Source of the DNA: Puniceispirillum sp965657105
Lineage (GTDB): Bacteria > Pseudomonadota > Alphaproteobacteria > Puniceispirillales > Puniceispirillaceae
Length of the DNA stretch: 11,968 nucleotides
Assembly: GCF_965657105.1 (NCBI RefSeq)
Contig: NZ_CBFHNB010000066.1
Span: forward strand, 1-11,968
Direction of reading: 5' to 3'
Below the pieces are notes generated by a model. That model was not told the origin of the DNA. It searched no databases and saw only the letters and a program-made list of their open reading frames with translations. Shown here piece after piece: positions 1-6,337 of the stretch; the first letter of the stretch is position 1; the number at the start of each line of letters is the position of its first letter. The position numbers were made by a program, and so were the translations under genes.

Positions 1-1
1 C

Positions 2-25
2 ACTTTGAATCCAAGGTTGAAATAA
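2..25 (+). CDS. C-terminal tail of probable DppC-type ABC permease (partial)
   Basis: Only the last seven codons and the stop are visible: TLNPRLK followed by TAA at 23-25. DppC/OppC-type inner-membrane permeases commonly end in a motif like ALDPRL, and a permease gene is the expected neighbour just before a DppD-type ATPase gene, so this frame is chosen. The stop overlaps an ATG as TAATG (23-27), the usual coupled junction in such operons. The other forward frames give TGA at 6-8, or a read-through to TGA at 40-42 with no recognisable ending. The body of the gene lies outside the window, so identity rests on the tail and context. Confidence 0.5.
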   Translation, partial: TLNPRLK

Positions 26-72
26 TGGGAATCCAGGGTTGAAATAATGGGAATCCAAGGTTGAAATAATGG
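7..72 (+). repeat. Three tandem 22-bp repeats carrying SD plus ATG
   Basis: Units lie at 7-28, 29-50 and 51-72. Units 1 and 3 are identical and unit 2 differs by one base (A to G at 36). Each unit contains an AAGG (AGGG in unit 2) eight bases before an ATG, at 25, 47 and 69. Copy 1 keeps the permease stop codon (23-25) and copy 3 keeps the ATPase start (69). The first two ATGs each open a five-codon frame MGIQG ending in TGA at 40-42 and 62-64. The original TAATG stop/start overlap has in effect been separated by 44 bp through duplication, without damaging either gene. Confidence 0.9.
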
Positions 73-1016
73 CACCGCTTCTTGAAATCACCGATCTTAA
101 TGTCGTGTTTCAGACCCGTCGTAAAGCGCTGAAAGCGATTGATAACCTGTCAGTCACCATGGAACCAGGCGAGATTCTGGGCTTTGTCGGTGAGTCTGGT
201 GCTGGTAAATCGGTCACGGGTGCGGCGATTATGGGGTTGATCGATCCGCCAGGTTATATAGCCAGTGGCGAAATCAAGCTGAAAGGCCGACCGGTAGCCG
301 ACTATGGCACCAATCTGCGTGGCAAGGAAGTGGGCATGATATTTCAGGATCCGCTAACCAGCCTCAACCCGTTGCGTACTGTTGGTGATCAACTGGCCGA
401 AACGATCCAACATAATCTTGATCTCAGCCTGACCGAAGCGCGCAACAAGGCGGTTGCTGGCCTAAGCGAAGTCGGTATTGATCCTGACCGGTTTAATTCC
501 TATCCGCATGAGTTTTCAGGCGGTATGCGCCAGCGTGTGGTGATTGCGCTGGCATTGGCGGCAGAACCCGATCTGATCATCGCTGATGAGCCCACCACCG
601 CGCTTGATGTTTCGATCCAGGCACAGGTACTAGATCTCTTGCGCGCGGTATGTCAAAAGCGCCGCGCCTCGGTTATTCTGATTACCCATGATATGGGCGT
701 CATTTCCCAAACCACTGACCGTGTCGCGGTTTTATATGCTGGCCGGATGATGGAAATTGGCACCACCAGCGATGTGATAAAGCAGCCACGCCATCCCTAT
801 ACTAAGGGGCTGATCGCCTCAACGCCGGTGCTTGATCATGTCAGCGCTGACAGCACTTTACCACAGATTCCAGGGGCGATGCCGTCGCTTGATGCCTTGC
901 CGCCCGGATGCCGGTTTCATCCCCGTTGTGGTGATTGCAAACCCCAATGCCGCACCACAACACCTATCTTTGAAAATGATATAGCATGTCATCTATTCAT
1001 GGGAGCCAGCGCATGA
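69..1016 (+). CDS. Peptide/opine-type ABC transporter ATP-binding protein (DppD/OppD-like)
   Basis: This is one of the two ATPase subunits that power a periplasmic-binding-protein-dependent importer of the dipeptide/oligopeptide/nickel class, on the cytoplasmic face of the membrane. Visible motifs are Walker A GESGAGKS (41-48), Q-loop Q93, signature FSGGMRQR (149-156), Walker B LIIADEP (169-175) and H-loop H207. The C-terminal extension carries the cysteine cluster typical of OppD/DppD (C281, C287, C290, C294, in PPGCRFHPRC and following residues). The length of 315 residues is normal. The ATG at 69 has AAGG eight bases upstream and sits in the third copy of the 22-bp repeat. The stop overlaps the next ATPase start as ATGA. 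The substrate cannot be read from the ATPases; the adjacent methyltransferase gene hints at a methylated amine or similar compound. Confidence 0.93.
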   Translation: MAPLLEITDLNVVFQTRRKALKAIDNLSVTMEPGEILGFVGESGAGKSVTGAAIMGLIDPPGYIASGEIKLKGRPVADYGTNLRGKEVGMIFQDPLTSLNPLRTVGDQLAETIQHNLDLSLTEARNKAVAGLSEVGIDPDRFNSYPHEFSGGMRQRVVIALALAAEPDLIIADEPTTALDVSIQAQVLDLLRAVCQKRRASVILITHDMGVISQTTDRVAVLYAGRMMEIGTTSDVIKQPRHPYTKGLIASTPVLDHVSADSTLPQIPGAMPSLDALPPGCRFHPRCGDCKPQCRTTTPIFENDIACHLFMGASA

Positions 1017-1828
1017 CCACGCCTATGGTAATCTGTGAACATCTGACCAAACGCTTTGATCTGTCCGATCCGTGGCTGGTGCGCAAGTTGACCGGTATGC
1101 CAAAACGGGAACTGGTTGCGGTTGATGCGGTCAGCTTTGAAATTCCCCGCGGCAAAACCTATGCGCTGGTGGGTGAAAGCGGCTCGGGCAAATCAACCAT
1201 AGCCCGCATGGTTGTTGGTTTGATGAGGCCGGATGCAGGCGGCGTGACGATCGATGGTCATAATCTGAATACCAGTCAGGATGCGGTCTCGTTGCAGGCT
1301 GTGCGGCAGACATTGCAGATGGTGTTCCAGTCGCCATATTCGTCACTCAATCCACGCTGGCGGGTGAATGACATTCTGCTTGAACCGATCCGTGCGTTTG
1401 ATTTGATCAGCGATGAACAAGGCCAGAACCGGCGGGTGCGTGAATTGCTTGATCAGGTGGGGTTGTCGGCGTCTGATGCGGCCAAATATCCGCATGAATT
1501 TTCCGGTGGCCAGCGGCAGCGCATTTCGATTGCCCGCGGGCTGGCCTCGAATCCGGCATTTATGGTGTGCGATGAACCCACCTCGGCACTCGATGTATCG
1601 GTACAGGCACAGGTGCTTAATCTGCTAAAAGAGTTACAGTGCGAATTGGGGCTGACATATCTGTTCATTTCGCATGATATGGCGGTGGTGCGGGTGATGG
1701 CACATCATATCGGCGTGTTAAAACATGGCCGTCTGATAGAAGCGAATGCGGCGGAAACGCTGTTTCGTAGCCCGCAAGAGGCCTATACAAAAACGCTGAT
1801 CGACGCGACCCCAAAGGTGATGGTGTAG
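1013..1828 (+). CDS. Peptide/opine-type ABC transporter ATP-binding protein (DppF/OppF-like)
   Basis: Second ATPase of the importer, expected to pair as a heterodimer with the preceding gene product. Motifs in the 271-residue form are Walker A GESGSGKS (54-61), Q-loop Q106, signature FSGGQRQR (163-170), Walker B FMVCDEP (183-189) and H-loop H221. I chose the ATG at 1013 because it overlaps the previous stop as ATGA and has GGGAG seven bases upstream (1001-1005). An in-frame ATG at 986 would add nine residues inside the upstream gene and lacks that support. The protein stops soon after the nucleotide-binding domain and lacks the cysteine-containing C-terminal extension of the partner. It is therefore shorter than typical DppF/OppF proteins (usually above 300 residues). 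Function as an importer ATPase is secure; substrate is not. Confidence 0.92.
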   Translation: MTTPMVICEHLTKRFDLSDPWLVRKLTGMPKRELVAVDAVSFEIPRGKTYALVGESGSGKSTIARMVVGLMRPDAGGVTIDGHNLNTSQDAVSLQAVRQTLQMVFQSPYSSLNPRWRVNDILLEPIRAFDLISDEQGQNRRVRELLDQVGLSASDAAKYPHEFSGGQRQRISIARGLASNPAFMVCDEPTSALDVSVQAQVLNLLKELQCELGLTYLFISHDMAVVRVMAHHIGVLKHGRLIEANAAETLFRSPQEAYTKTLIDATPKVMV

Positions 1829-1932
1829 GGGGGATAGCACTACCCATCCAATCCCAAATCCGCTTTCATGTCGAACGCGCGACAAAATATAGCGGACGCG
1901 GTTTAATCACGCATGATGCGCGTCATACCTTT

Positions 1933-2012
1933 GATATAGATAGCTGGTGACATAGATGACTTGTGACATAGATAACTGGTCACATAGATGCCGGGTCACA
2001 AAGATGATGGGA
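1933..2012. repeat. About five tandem copies of a 16-bp degenerate repeat
   Basis: Units are 1933-1948, 1949-1964, 1965-1980, 1981-1996 and a weaker 1997-2012. The third unit reads GACATAGATAACTGGT. The first four share ATAGAT at the same phase and all four end in GT. The last unit keeps CACA-AGATG only. The unit is not a multiple of three, so it is not a coding repeat. The 16-bp period is close to one and a half helical turns. The array ends about 60 bp before the methyltransferase start. Confidence 0.85.
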
Positions 2013-2023
2013 TTGTGGTGGAC

Positions 2024-2061
2024 GATCCCGATAATCTGTCATCATCTGCTTCTATCGGGTC
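2024..2061 (+). promoter_or_regulatory. Stem-loop in the leader of the MttB-like gene
   Basis: A perfect 7-bp inverted repeat, CCCGATA (2027-2033) and TATCGGG (2053-2059), encloses a 19-base loop. It extends to 9 bp if T2026 is bulged (G2024-C2061, A2025-T2060). It ends directly before the ribosome-binding sequence AAAGG (2062-2066). The loop contains CATCATC (2040-2046), which can pair instead with GATGATG (2003-2009) at the end of the repeat array. It could be an operator or an RNA structure affecting initiation; this is structural observation only. Confidence 0.4.
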
Positions 2062-2073
2062 AAAGGGGGGATT

Positions 2074-3618
2074 ATGGCGCGTAGATCATCTAGGGCTAGG
2101 GGATCAGCATCCAAAGACAGGGATAGCGCGGCTGGGTTTGCGCCCGCATCGCCGTATGTAAAGCGCCACATTCCCTTTTATGACATTCTGGATGCCGAGC
2201 AGGTCGCCCGCCTCGAAGCGCAGGTTGACTGGATTCTACAGGATAAAGGCATCGCCTTTTTTGACGATACGCAAGCGCTTGATCTATGGCGGCGTGAAGG
2301 CGCGACCATTGGCGGGGAGGATGGCAATATCGTGCGCGCATCAGCCGACTGGATACGCGATCTTTGCCGCAAGGCACCGCCTGAATTTACCCAACTTGCG
2401 CGCAATCCCGAACGTTCCGTCGCCATAGGGGGCCAGAATCAAGTCTTTGCCCCGGTCTATGGCGCGCCGTTTGTCCGTGATCTGGAAAATGGGCGGCGTT
2501 ATGGCGATATTGCCGCTTTCAACGATCTGGTGCGTCTGACCTATATGTTGCCGCATCTGCATCATGGCGGCTTTGTCACTTGTGAGCCATGCGATGTGCC
2601 GGTCAGCAAACGGCATCTGGATATGTTGCTGGCGCATATGACGCTCAGCGACAAGCCGCATCTAGGCGCGATCAACGAGATGAGCCGTGCCCAAGATAGC
2701 GTCGATATGGCCGAGATTGTCTTTGGCCGCGATGTGATGGCCGAACATTGCGTGAGTATGGGCAATGTGAACACCAACTCGCCCTTGCTGATCGACAAGG
2801 TCGTGACGCAGGCGATACGGGTCTATTGCGGGCGCGGACAGGGGATTGTTGTGGTGCCCTTTATATTGTCGGGTGCGATGGGGCCTGTCACCACCGCCGC
2901 CAGTGCCGCACAGGCGATGGCCGAAGCGATGATGGCTTGTGCCTATGCCCAGCTGATCCGTCCGGGCGCGCCATTTGTGCTGGGTAATTTTCTGTCCTCT
3001 ATGTCATTAAAATCGGGGGCGCCAACCTTTGGTATGCCTGAACCGGTGATTTCTAATTATGTGATTGGCCAGCTGGCGCGGCGGGCAGGTCTGCCTTTGC
3101 GATGTGGCGGGTCATTGACCGCATCCAAGATCGAGGACGGGCAAGCGGCCTATGAATCGGCAGACTCGATGCATTCGACGATGCTGGCAGGGGCTAATTA
3201 CGTGCTTCACGCGGCGGGCTGGCTTGAAGGCGGGTTATGTACCGGTTTTGAAAAGCTGGTGATGGATGCTGACCGGCTTGGCAGTTATCAGAAAGTTCTG
3301 GCGCAAGGCCTTGATGTGTCTGACGATGCTCTAGCGCGTGACGCCTATGACGAGGTGGCACCAGGCGGCCATTTTCTGGGATGCGATCATACGATGCGCA
3401 ATTATCGCGATGCCTTTTACGAGCCCCAACTCAGTAATAGCGAAAATGTCGAAAGCTGGGAGGAAACCGGCGCAAAAGATATGCGCCGCCGCGCTTATGA
3501 CCGATGGACGGGCATGCTTGAGGCCTATCAGCCACCACCGATTGACGTGGCCATAAAAGACGCGCTAGAAGCCTTTGTTGCCAAGCGCAAGGCGGAACTG
3601 CCTGATGCATGGTATTGA
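2074..3618 (+). CDS. MttB-superfamily (trimethylamine methyltransferase-like) protein, non-pyrrolysine
   Basis: A 514-residue member of the MttB family, TIM-barrel enzymes that move a methyl group from a quaternary or tertiary amine to a corrinoid protein. Family-like segments are GGSLTASKIEDGQAAYESAD (345-364) and GGHFLGCDHTMRNYRDAF (431-448), with a Gly/Ala-rich barrel core around 264-320. No in-frame TAG occurs and the gene ends with TGA, so pyrrolysine is not used. Known non-Pyl relatives such as MtgB and MtcB demethylate glycine betaine or carnitine in anaerobes; the substrate in aerobic alphaproteobacteria is not established. The ATG at 2074 has AAAGG seven bases upstream. The first 25 residues are basic, polar and probably disordered. 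No corrinoid protein or reactivase gene is seen nearby. The upstream ABC importer may supply the substrate, which is inference. Confidence 0.85.
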   Translation: MARRSSRARGSASKDRDSAAGFAPASPYVKRHIPFYDILDAEQVARLEAQVDWILQDKGIAFFDDTQALDLWRREGATIGGEDGNIVRASADWIRDLCRKAPPEFTQLARNPERSVAIGGQNQVFAPVYGAPFVRDLENGRRYGDIAAFNDLVRLTYMLPHLHHGGFVTCEPCDVPVSKRHLDMLLAHMTLSDKPHLGAINEMSRAQDSVDMAEIVFGRDVMAEHCVSMGNVNTNSPLLIDKVVTQAIRVYCGRGQGIVVVPFILSGAMGPVTTAASAAQAMAEAMMACAYAQLIRPGAPFVLGNFLSSMSLKSGAPTFGMPEPVISNYVIGQLARRAGLPLRCGGSLTASKIEDGQAAYESADSMHSTMLAGANYVLHAAGWLEGGLCTGFEKLVMDADRLGSYQKVLAQGLDVSDDALARDAYDEVAPGGHFLGCDHTMRNYRDAFYEPQLSNSENVESWEETGAKDMRRRAYDRWTGMLEAYQPPPIDVAIKDALEAFVAKRKAELPDAWY

Positions 3619-3840
3619 GTTCTGTTTGAGGTCAATTTCCACTAGGCTGGACTGTGTTGTATGATAAATGTTCTTGATGATAGGGAGTTTCATGTGCTGC
3701 AATAGCACCAGCCGTCATCAGGCCTTTTGATGATATTATATTAGTCTTGCGTCAGACTGGAAATATAGCCTGTATCCGCCTTGCAAACCGGTTTATAACG
3801 TCATCAAAACGCCCTATGTAATGGTTGTTGTCTAAATAGG
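3619..3840. other. Convergent intergenic region with three small stem-loops
   Basis: This gap lies between the 3' ends of the MttB-like gene (+) and ppk2 (-). Three short hairpins follow one another: GTGCT/AGCAC (3694-3708), TCATCA/TGATGA (3715-3733) and AGTCT/AGACT (3743-3758). None has a clear T-run on either strand, so a terminator role is only plausible from position. A 10-bp palindrome AAACCGGTTT lies at 3785-3794. No gene was seen. Confidence 0.45.
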
Positions 3841-4755
3841 CTAATACACTTTCGGCACATATAGATCGTCAGGTAGCACGCGCCTTTCATAATCTGGCTT
3901 GAATACGCGCTCAGGCAGTGTGACCTTTTTATGCGGAATTTCATGATAGTTAATTTTTGACAGAATATGTTCCATACAATTCAGCCGCTCACGCTTTTTG
4001 TCATTCCCCTCAACAATATACCATGGCGCTTCGGGAAAGGATGTGCGTTCGAACATTTCTTCCTTGGCGGTTGTATATTGTTCCCAGCGGATGCGCGCTT
4101 CCAGATCGATAGCCGATAATTTCCATTGTTTCATCGGGTCTTCGATACGCATCTGGAACCGTAATTGCTGTTCTTCATCGGTAATTGAAAACCAGTATTT
4201 AAGTACGATAACACCCGAACGGATCAGCATCCGTTCAAATTCGGTTACATCCTGAAAAAACTGTTCAACCTGTTCATCACTGGCAAAGCCCATGACGCGT
4301 TCGACACCAGCGCGGTTATACCAGGACCGGTCAAACAGCACGATTTCACCCCCAGCTGGCAGATGTGGCACATAACGCTGGAAATACCATTGGCTTAATT
4401 CGCGCTCTGATGGTTTGGGCAGAGCCACCACACGCGCAACACGGGGATCCATACGCTGGGTGATCCGTTTGATCACGCCGCCCTTACCAGCGCTGTCACG
4501 GCCTTCGCAAATGATCAGTATCTTGGCGTTGTGTGCAACCACCCAATCCTGCAACTTGATCATTTCCGATTGCAGGCGCAACAGGTTCCGATAATAGGTC
4601 TGATTATCAAGATGTTCGGCGTTACGCGCGCGCAGTGCCTCCCGAAGTTCAGGTGACAGCATGGGTTCGCTGAATTCGGTCTCGAACATTTCTTCCAGCG
4701 TTTCTTCAAGTTCTAACGCCAGCCAGTCTTTTTCATTATAGTCGTCTTTGGCCAT
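3841..4755 (-). CDS. ppk2: Polyphosphate kinase 2 (PPK2 family, class I-like)
   Basis: PPK2 enzymes transfer phosphate between polyphosphate and nucleotides in the cytoplasm; single-domain class I enzymes typically phosphorylate ADP or GDP using polyphosphate. The 304-residue protein shows the P-loop GRDSAGKGG (85-93), the Walker B segment IVLFDRSWYNR (138-148) and the lid-like arginine/lysine-rich stretch RFQMRIEDPMKQWKLS (199-214). Length fits a one-domain PPK2. An acidic N-terminal arm (about 12-30) precedes the kinase core. The start ATG has AAAGG three bases upstream, a short spacing, but the N-terminus MAKDDYNEKDW looks natural. It stands alone or follows the small membrane protein gene 89 bp upstream. 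The exact nucleotide preference cannot be read here. Confidence 0.93.
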   Translation of the reverse strand: MAKDDYNEKDWLALELEETLEEMFETEFSEPMLSPELREALRARNAEHLDNQTYYRNLLRLQSEMIKLQDWVVAHNAKILIICEGRDSAGKGGVIKRITQRMDPRVARVVALPKPSERELSQWYFQRYVPHLPAGGEIVLFDRSWYNRAGVERVMGFASDEQVEQFFQDVTEFERMLIRSGVIVLKYWFSITDEEQQLRFQMRIEDPMKQWKLSAIDLEARIRWEQYTTAKEEMFERTSFPEAPWYIVEGNDKKRERLNCMEHILSKINYHEIPHKKVTLPERVFKPDYERRVLPDDLYVPKVY

Positions 4756-4844
4756 TTGCCTTTACCCCATACGCAGCGCGCATATCGTCTGACGTAATGA
4801 TACGCCGTTTCATGAATTTATGCCACTTTCTATGTGGGGCTAGA

Positions 4845-5228
4845 CTATAGGTCATCTGGCGTATCATCTAACGCATTGGCCATAAAGCTCATCAAAACCG
4901 AAATCATATAGCCATAGAAAACTGGCAGAACCGTGATCGATAATGCTGGTGCTATTGCAGTCGCTTCGAAAGATTCAGCATTACGCAGGGTAATGACGAG
5001 CCCAATGACAAAGCCAAGCCAGCCAGATGTGACCGCGCCGCTGGCGGCATATTCCAGCCGGTTGATCGGGCCAGACGGGGCGGCGATCACAAAAGCAATC
5101 ATGCCAAGCACAACAACCAAAAATGATGGCATATCGATGAAATGACGTGCCGTGTCGTTGCTTACGATAGCCAAACCGATAACAGCTATCAAGATAATCC
5201 AACCCATAACAGCACGAAACATAAACAT
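4845..5228 (-). CDS. Small four-helix membrane protein resembling a loop-less MotA/PomA
   Basis: A 127-residue protein with four likely membrane segments (about 8-22, 35-51, 64-82, 93-115) and an acidic tail (DDTPDDL). FIDMPSFLVVVLG (30-42) resembles the TM1-TM2 region of MotA/PomA (FIDxPSLLIVLGG). GWLGFVIGLVITLRN (69-83) followed by IAPALSITVLPVFYGYMIS (92-110) resembles MotA TM3-TM4, where the family has GTLVGLVxML and AVALLTTLYG. The long cytoplasmic loop that normally separates the two pairs and contacts the flagellar rotor is absent. Identity is inferred from remembered family patterns. No MotB-like or TolR-like partner gene is visible. No SD is obvious; TATAGT lies three bases before the ATG on the coding strand, so a leaderless transcript is conceivable. 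ATG at 5222 is an alternative start. Confidence 0.7.
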   Translation of the reverse strand: MFMFRAVMGWIILIAVIGLAIVSNDTARHFIDMPSFLVVVLGMIAFVIAAPSGPINRLEYAASGAVTSGWLGFVIGLVITLRNAESFEATAIAPALSITVLPVFYGYMISVLMSFMANALDDTPDDL

Positions 5229-5287
5229 ACCACTATACCCACTAAATCAAACTCAAACGTAACCACATAATGTTACATTTTTGTTGC

Positions 5288-5311
5288 AAAAAAGCGCTTT
5301 TCTATAGCGCC
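5288..5311 (-). terminator. Rho-independent terminator of the lig operon
   Basis: On the minus strand the stem GCGCT (5310-5306) and AGCGC (5298-5294) encloses the loop ATAGAAA, followed at once by six T residues (5293-5288). A G-T wobble (5311/5293) can extend the stem. The TAG stop codon of ligJ (5304-5302) lies within the loop, so the hairpin starts inside the last codons. It separates the lig operon from the downstream MotA-like gene. Confidence 0.8.
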
Positions 5312-6312
5312 AACCGGCTGAATACCGCACGGGCATTACCCTCAAAGATCATTTTCTTCTGCGCATCATCCAGCGCCTTATTGCCATCGATATAGCGTTT
5401 CGTATCATCATAATAATGCCCGCTATGCGGATCAATGCCGCGCACTGCGCCGATCATTTCTGAAGCAAACAGGATATTCTTGACCGGGATGACATCGAGT
5501 AACAGATCAATACCACGCTGGTGATAAACACAAGTATCAAAAAAGATATTATTCAACACACGTTCGTTTAGATCGCCAAGGCCTTTATCCTGGGCAATAC
5601 CGCGAAACCGTCCCCAATGATACGGCACCGCACCACCACCATGCGGGATGATGAATTTCAGTTCGGGAAAATCGACAAAAACATCTGAAAACATGAAATG
5701 CACAAACGCGGTTGTATCGGCACCCAGATAATAGCTGGATGTCGTGTCCAGCGCATGCTGGCATGCGCCTGATACATGGATCATGGCGGGCACATCATAT
5801 TCGACCATTTTTTCGTAAAACGGATACCAGTACCGATCACCAAGCCGGGCGTCCTGCCAGAAACCGCCTGATGGATCGGGGTTCAGATTACAGCCAATAA
5901 AGCCCATCTCCTCGACGCAGCGGGTCAATTCGGCAATGCTATTATCGATGCTGGTACCGGGGCTTTGCGGCAACTGGCAGACTGGCGCAAAATTATCCGG
6001 AAATAATGTGCAGACGCGCTTGATCAGATCGTTGCAATGCGCGGTCCAGGCAGCCGATGTGCTGGCATTGCCAACATGATGTCCCATCCAGCTTGCCCGT
6101 GGTGAAAAGATTGTCAGGTCGGTGCCGCGTTCCTGCTGTAGCTTAAGCTGGTTATTGGCAATCGAGTCACGGATTTCATCATCCGTCACCGCCATCGTAC
6201 CTTTTTCAAATAGATGGTCGGGGTTTTGCGCCAGCGCGTCTTTTTGCGCATTGCGATAGGCTTCGACAGCTGGTGGTGTTGTTGTGTAATGGCCGTGGCA
6301 ATCAATAATCAT
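5302..6312 (-). CDS. ligJ: 4-oxalomesaconate hydratase, LigJ-type amidohydrolase
   Basis: LigJ hydrates the isomerised oxalomesaconate (2-keto-4-carboxy-3-hexenedioate) to 4-carboxy-4-hydroxy-2-oxoadipate in the protocatechuate 4,5-cleavage pathway. The 336-residue protein has the amidohydrolase-superfamily start DCHGHY (D4, H6, H8), IHV with H179, IPHGGGAVPYHWGRFRG (222-238, H224) and LFASEMIGAVRG (281-292, E285). These match Sphingobium SYK-6 LigJ as remembered, including NLNPDPSGG (142-150) and NIFFDTCVYH (255-264). The H6/H8/H179/E285 set is a plausible zinc site, by family analogy. The start has AAAGGA six bases upstream and lies 25 bp after ligI. It is the last gene of the operon, and a terminator begins in its stop region. 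This is the amidohydrolase-type hydratase, not the unrelated GalB-type. Confidence 0.95.
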   Translation of the reverse strand: MIIDCHGHYTTTPPAVEAYRNAQKDALAQNPDHLFEKGTMAVTDDEIRDSIANNQLKLQQERGTDLTIFSPRASWMGHHVGNASTSAAWTAHCNDLIKRVCTLFPDNFAPVCQLPQSPGTSIDNSIAELTRCVEEMGFIGCNLNPDPSGGFWQDARLGDRYWYPFYEKMVEYDVPAMIHVSGACQHALDTTSSYYLGADTTAFVHFMFSDVFVDFPELKFIIPHGGGAVPYHWGRFRGIAQDKGLGDLNERVLNNIFFDTCVYHQRGIDLLLDVIPVKNILFASEMIGAVRGIDPHSGHYYDDTKRYIDGNKALDDAQKKMIFEGNARAVFSRLAL

Positions 6313-6337
6313 AATCTATCCTTTCAACCCACAGGCA

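Larger units (their letters stand above)
1829..2073 (+). other. Repeat-rich 5' region of the MttB-like gene
   Basis: This 245-bp gap has no credible gene. It holds a near-palindrome ATGATGCGCGTCAT (1913-1926, one G:T-type mismatch pair), the 16-bp tandem repeats (1933-2012) and a stem-loop just before the SD of the next gene. No convincing -35/-10 pair or intrinsic terminator was seen after the ATPase gene, so read-through from the transporter operon into the methyltransferase gene remains possible. Confidence 0.6.

Noticed and set aside
2341..2661. 106-residue minus-strand reading frame and similar frames inside the MttB-like gene
   Set aside because: They are shadows of the MttB-like coding frame, with no recognisable domain or SD.
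2074..3618. Pyrrolysine-containing MttB
   Set aside because: There is no in-frame TAG and the frame closes with TGA, so this is a non-Pyl family member.
3785..3794. Perfect palindrome AAACCGGTTT as an operator
   Set aside because: It is only 10 bp, single-copy in the gap, downstream of both flanking genes and with no promoter nearby.
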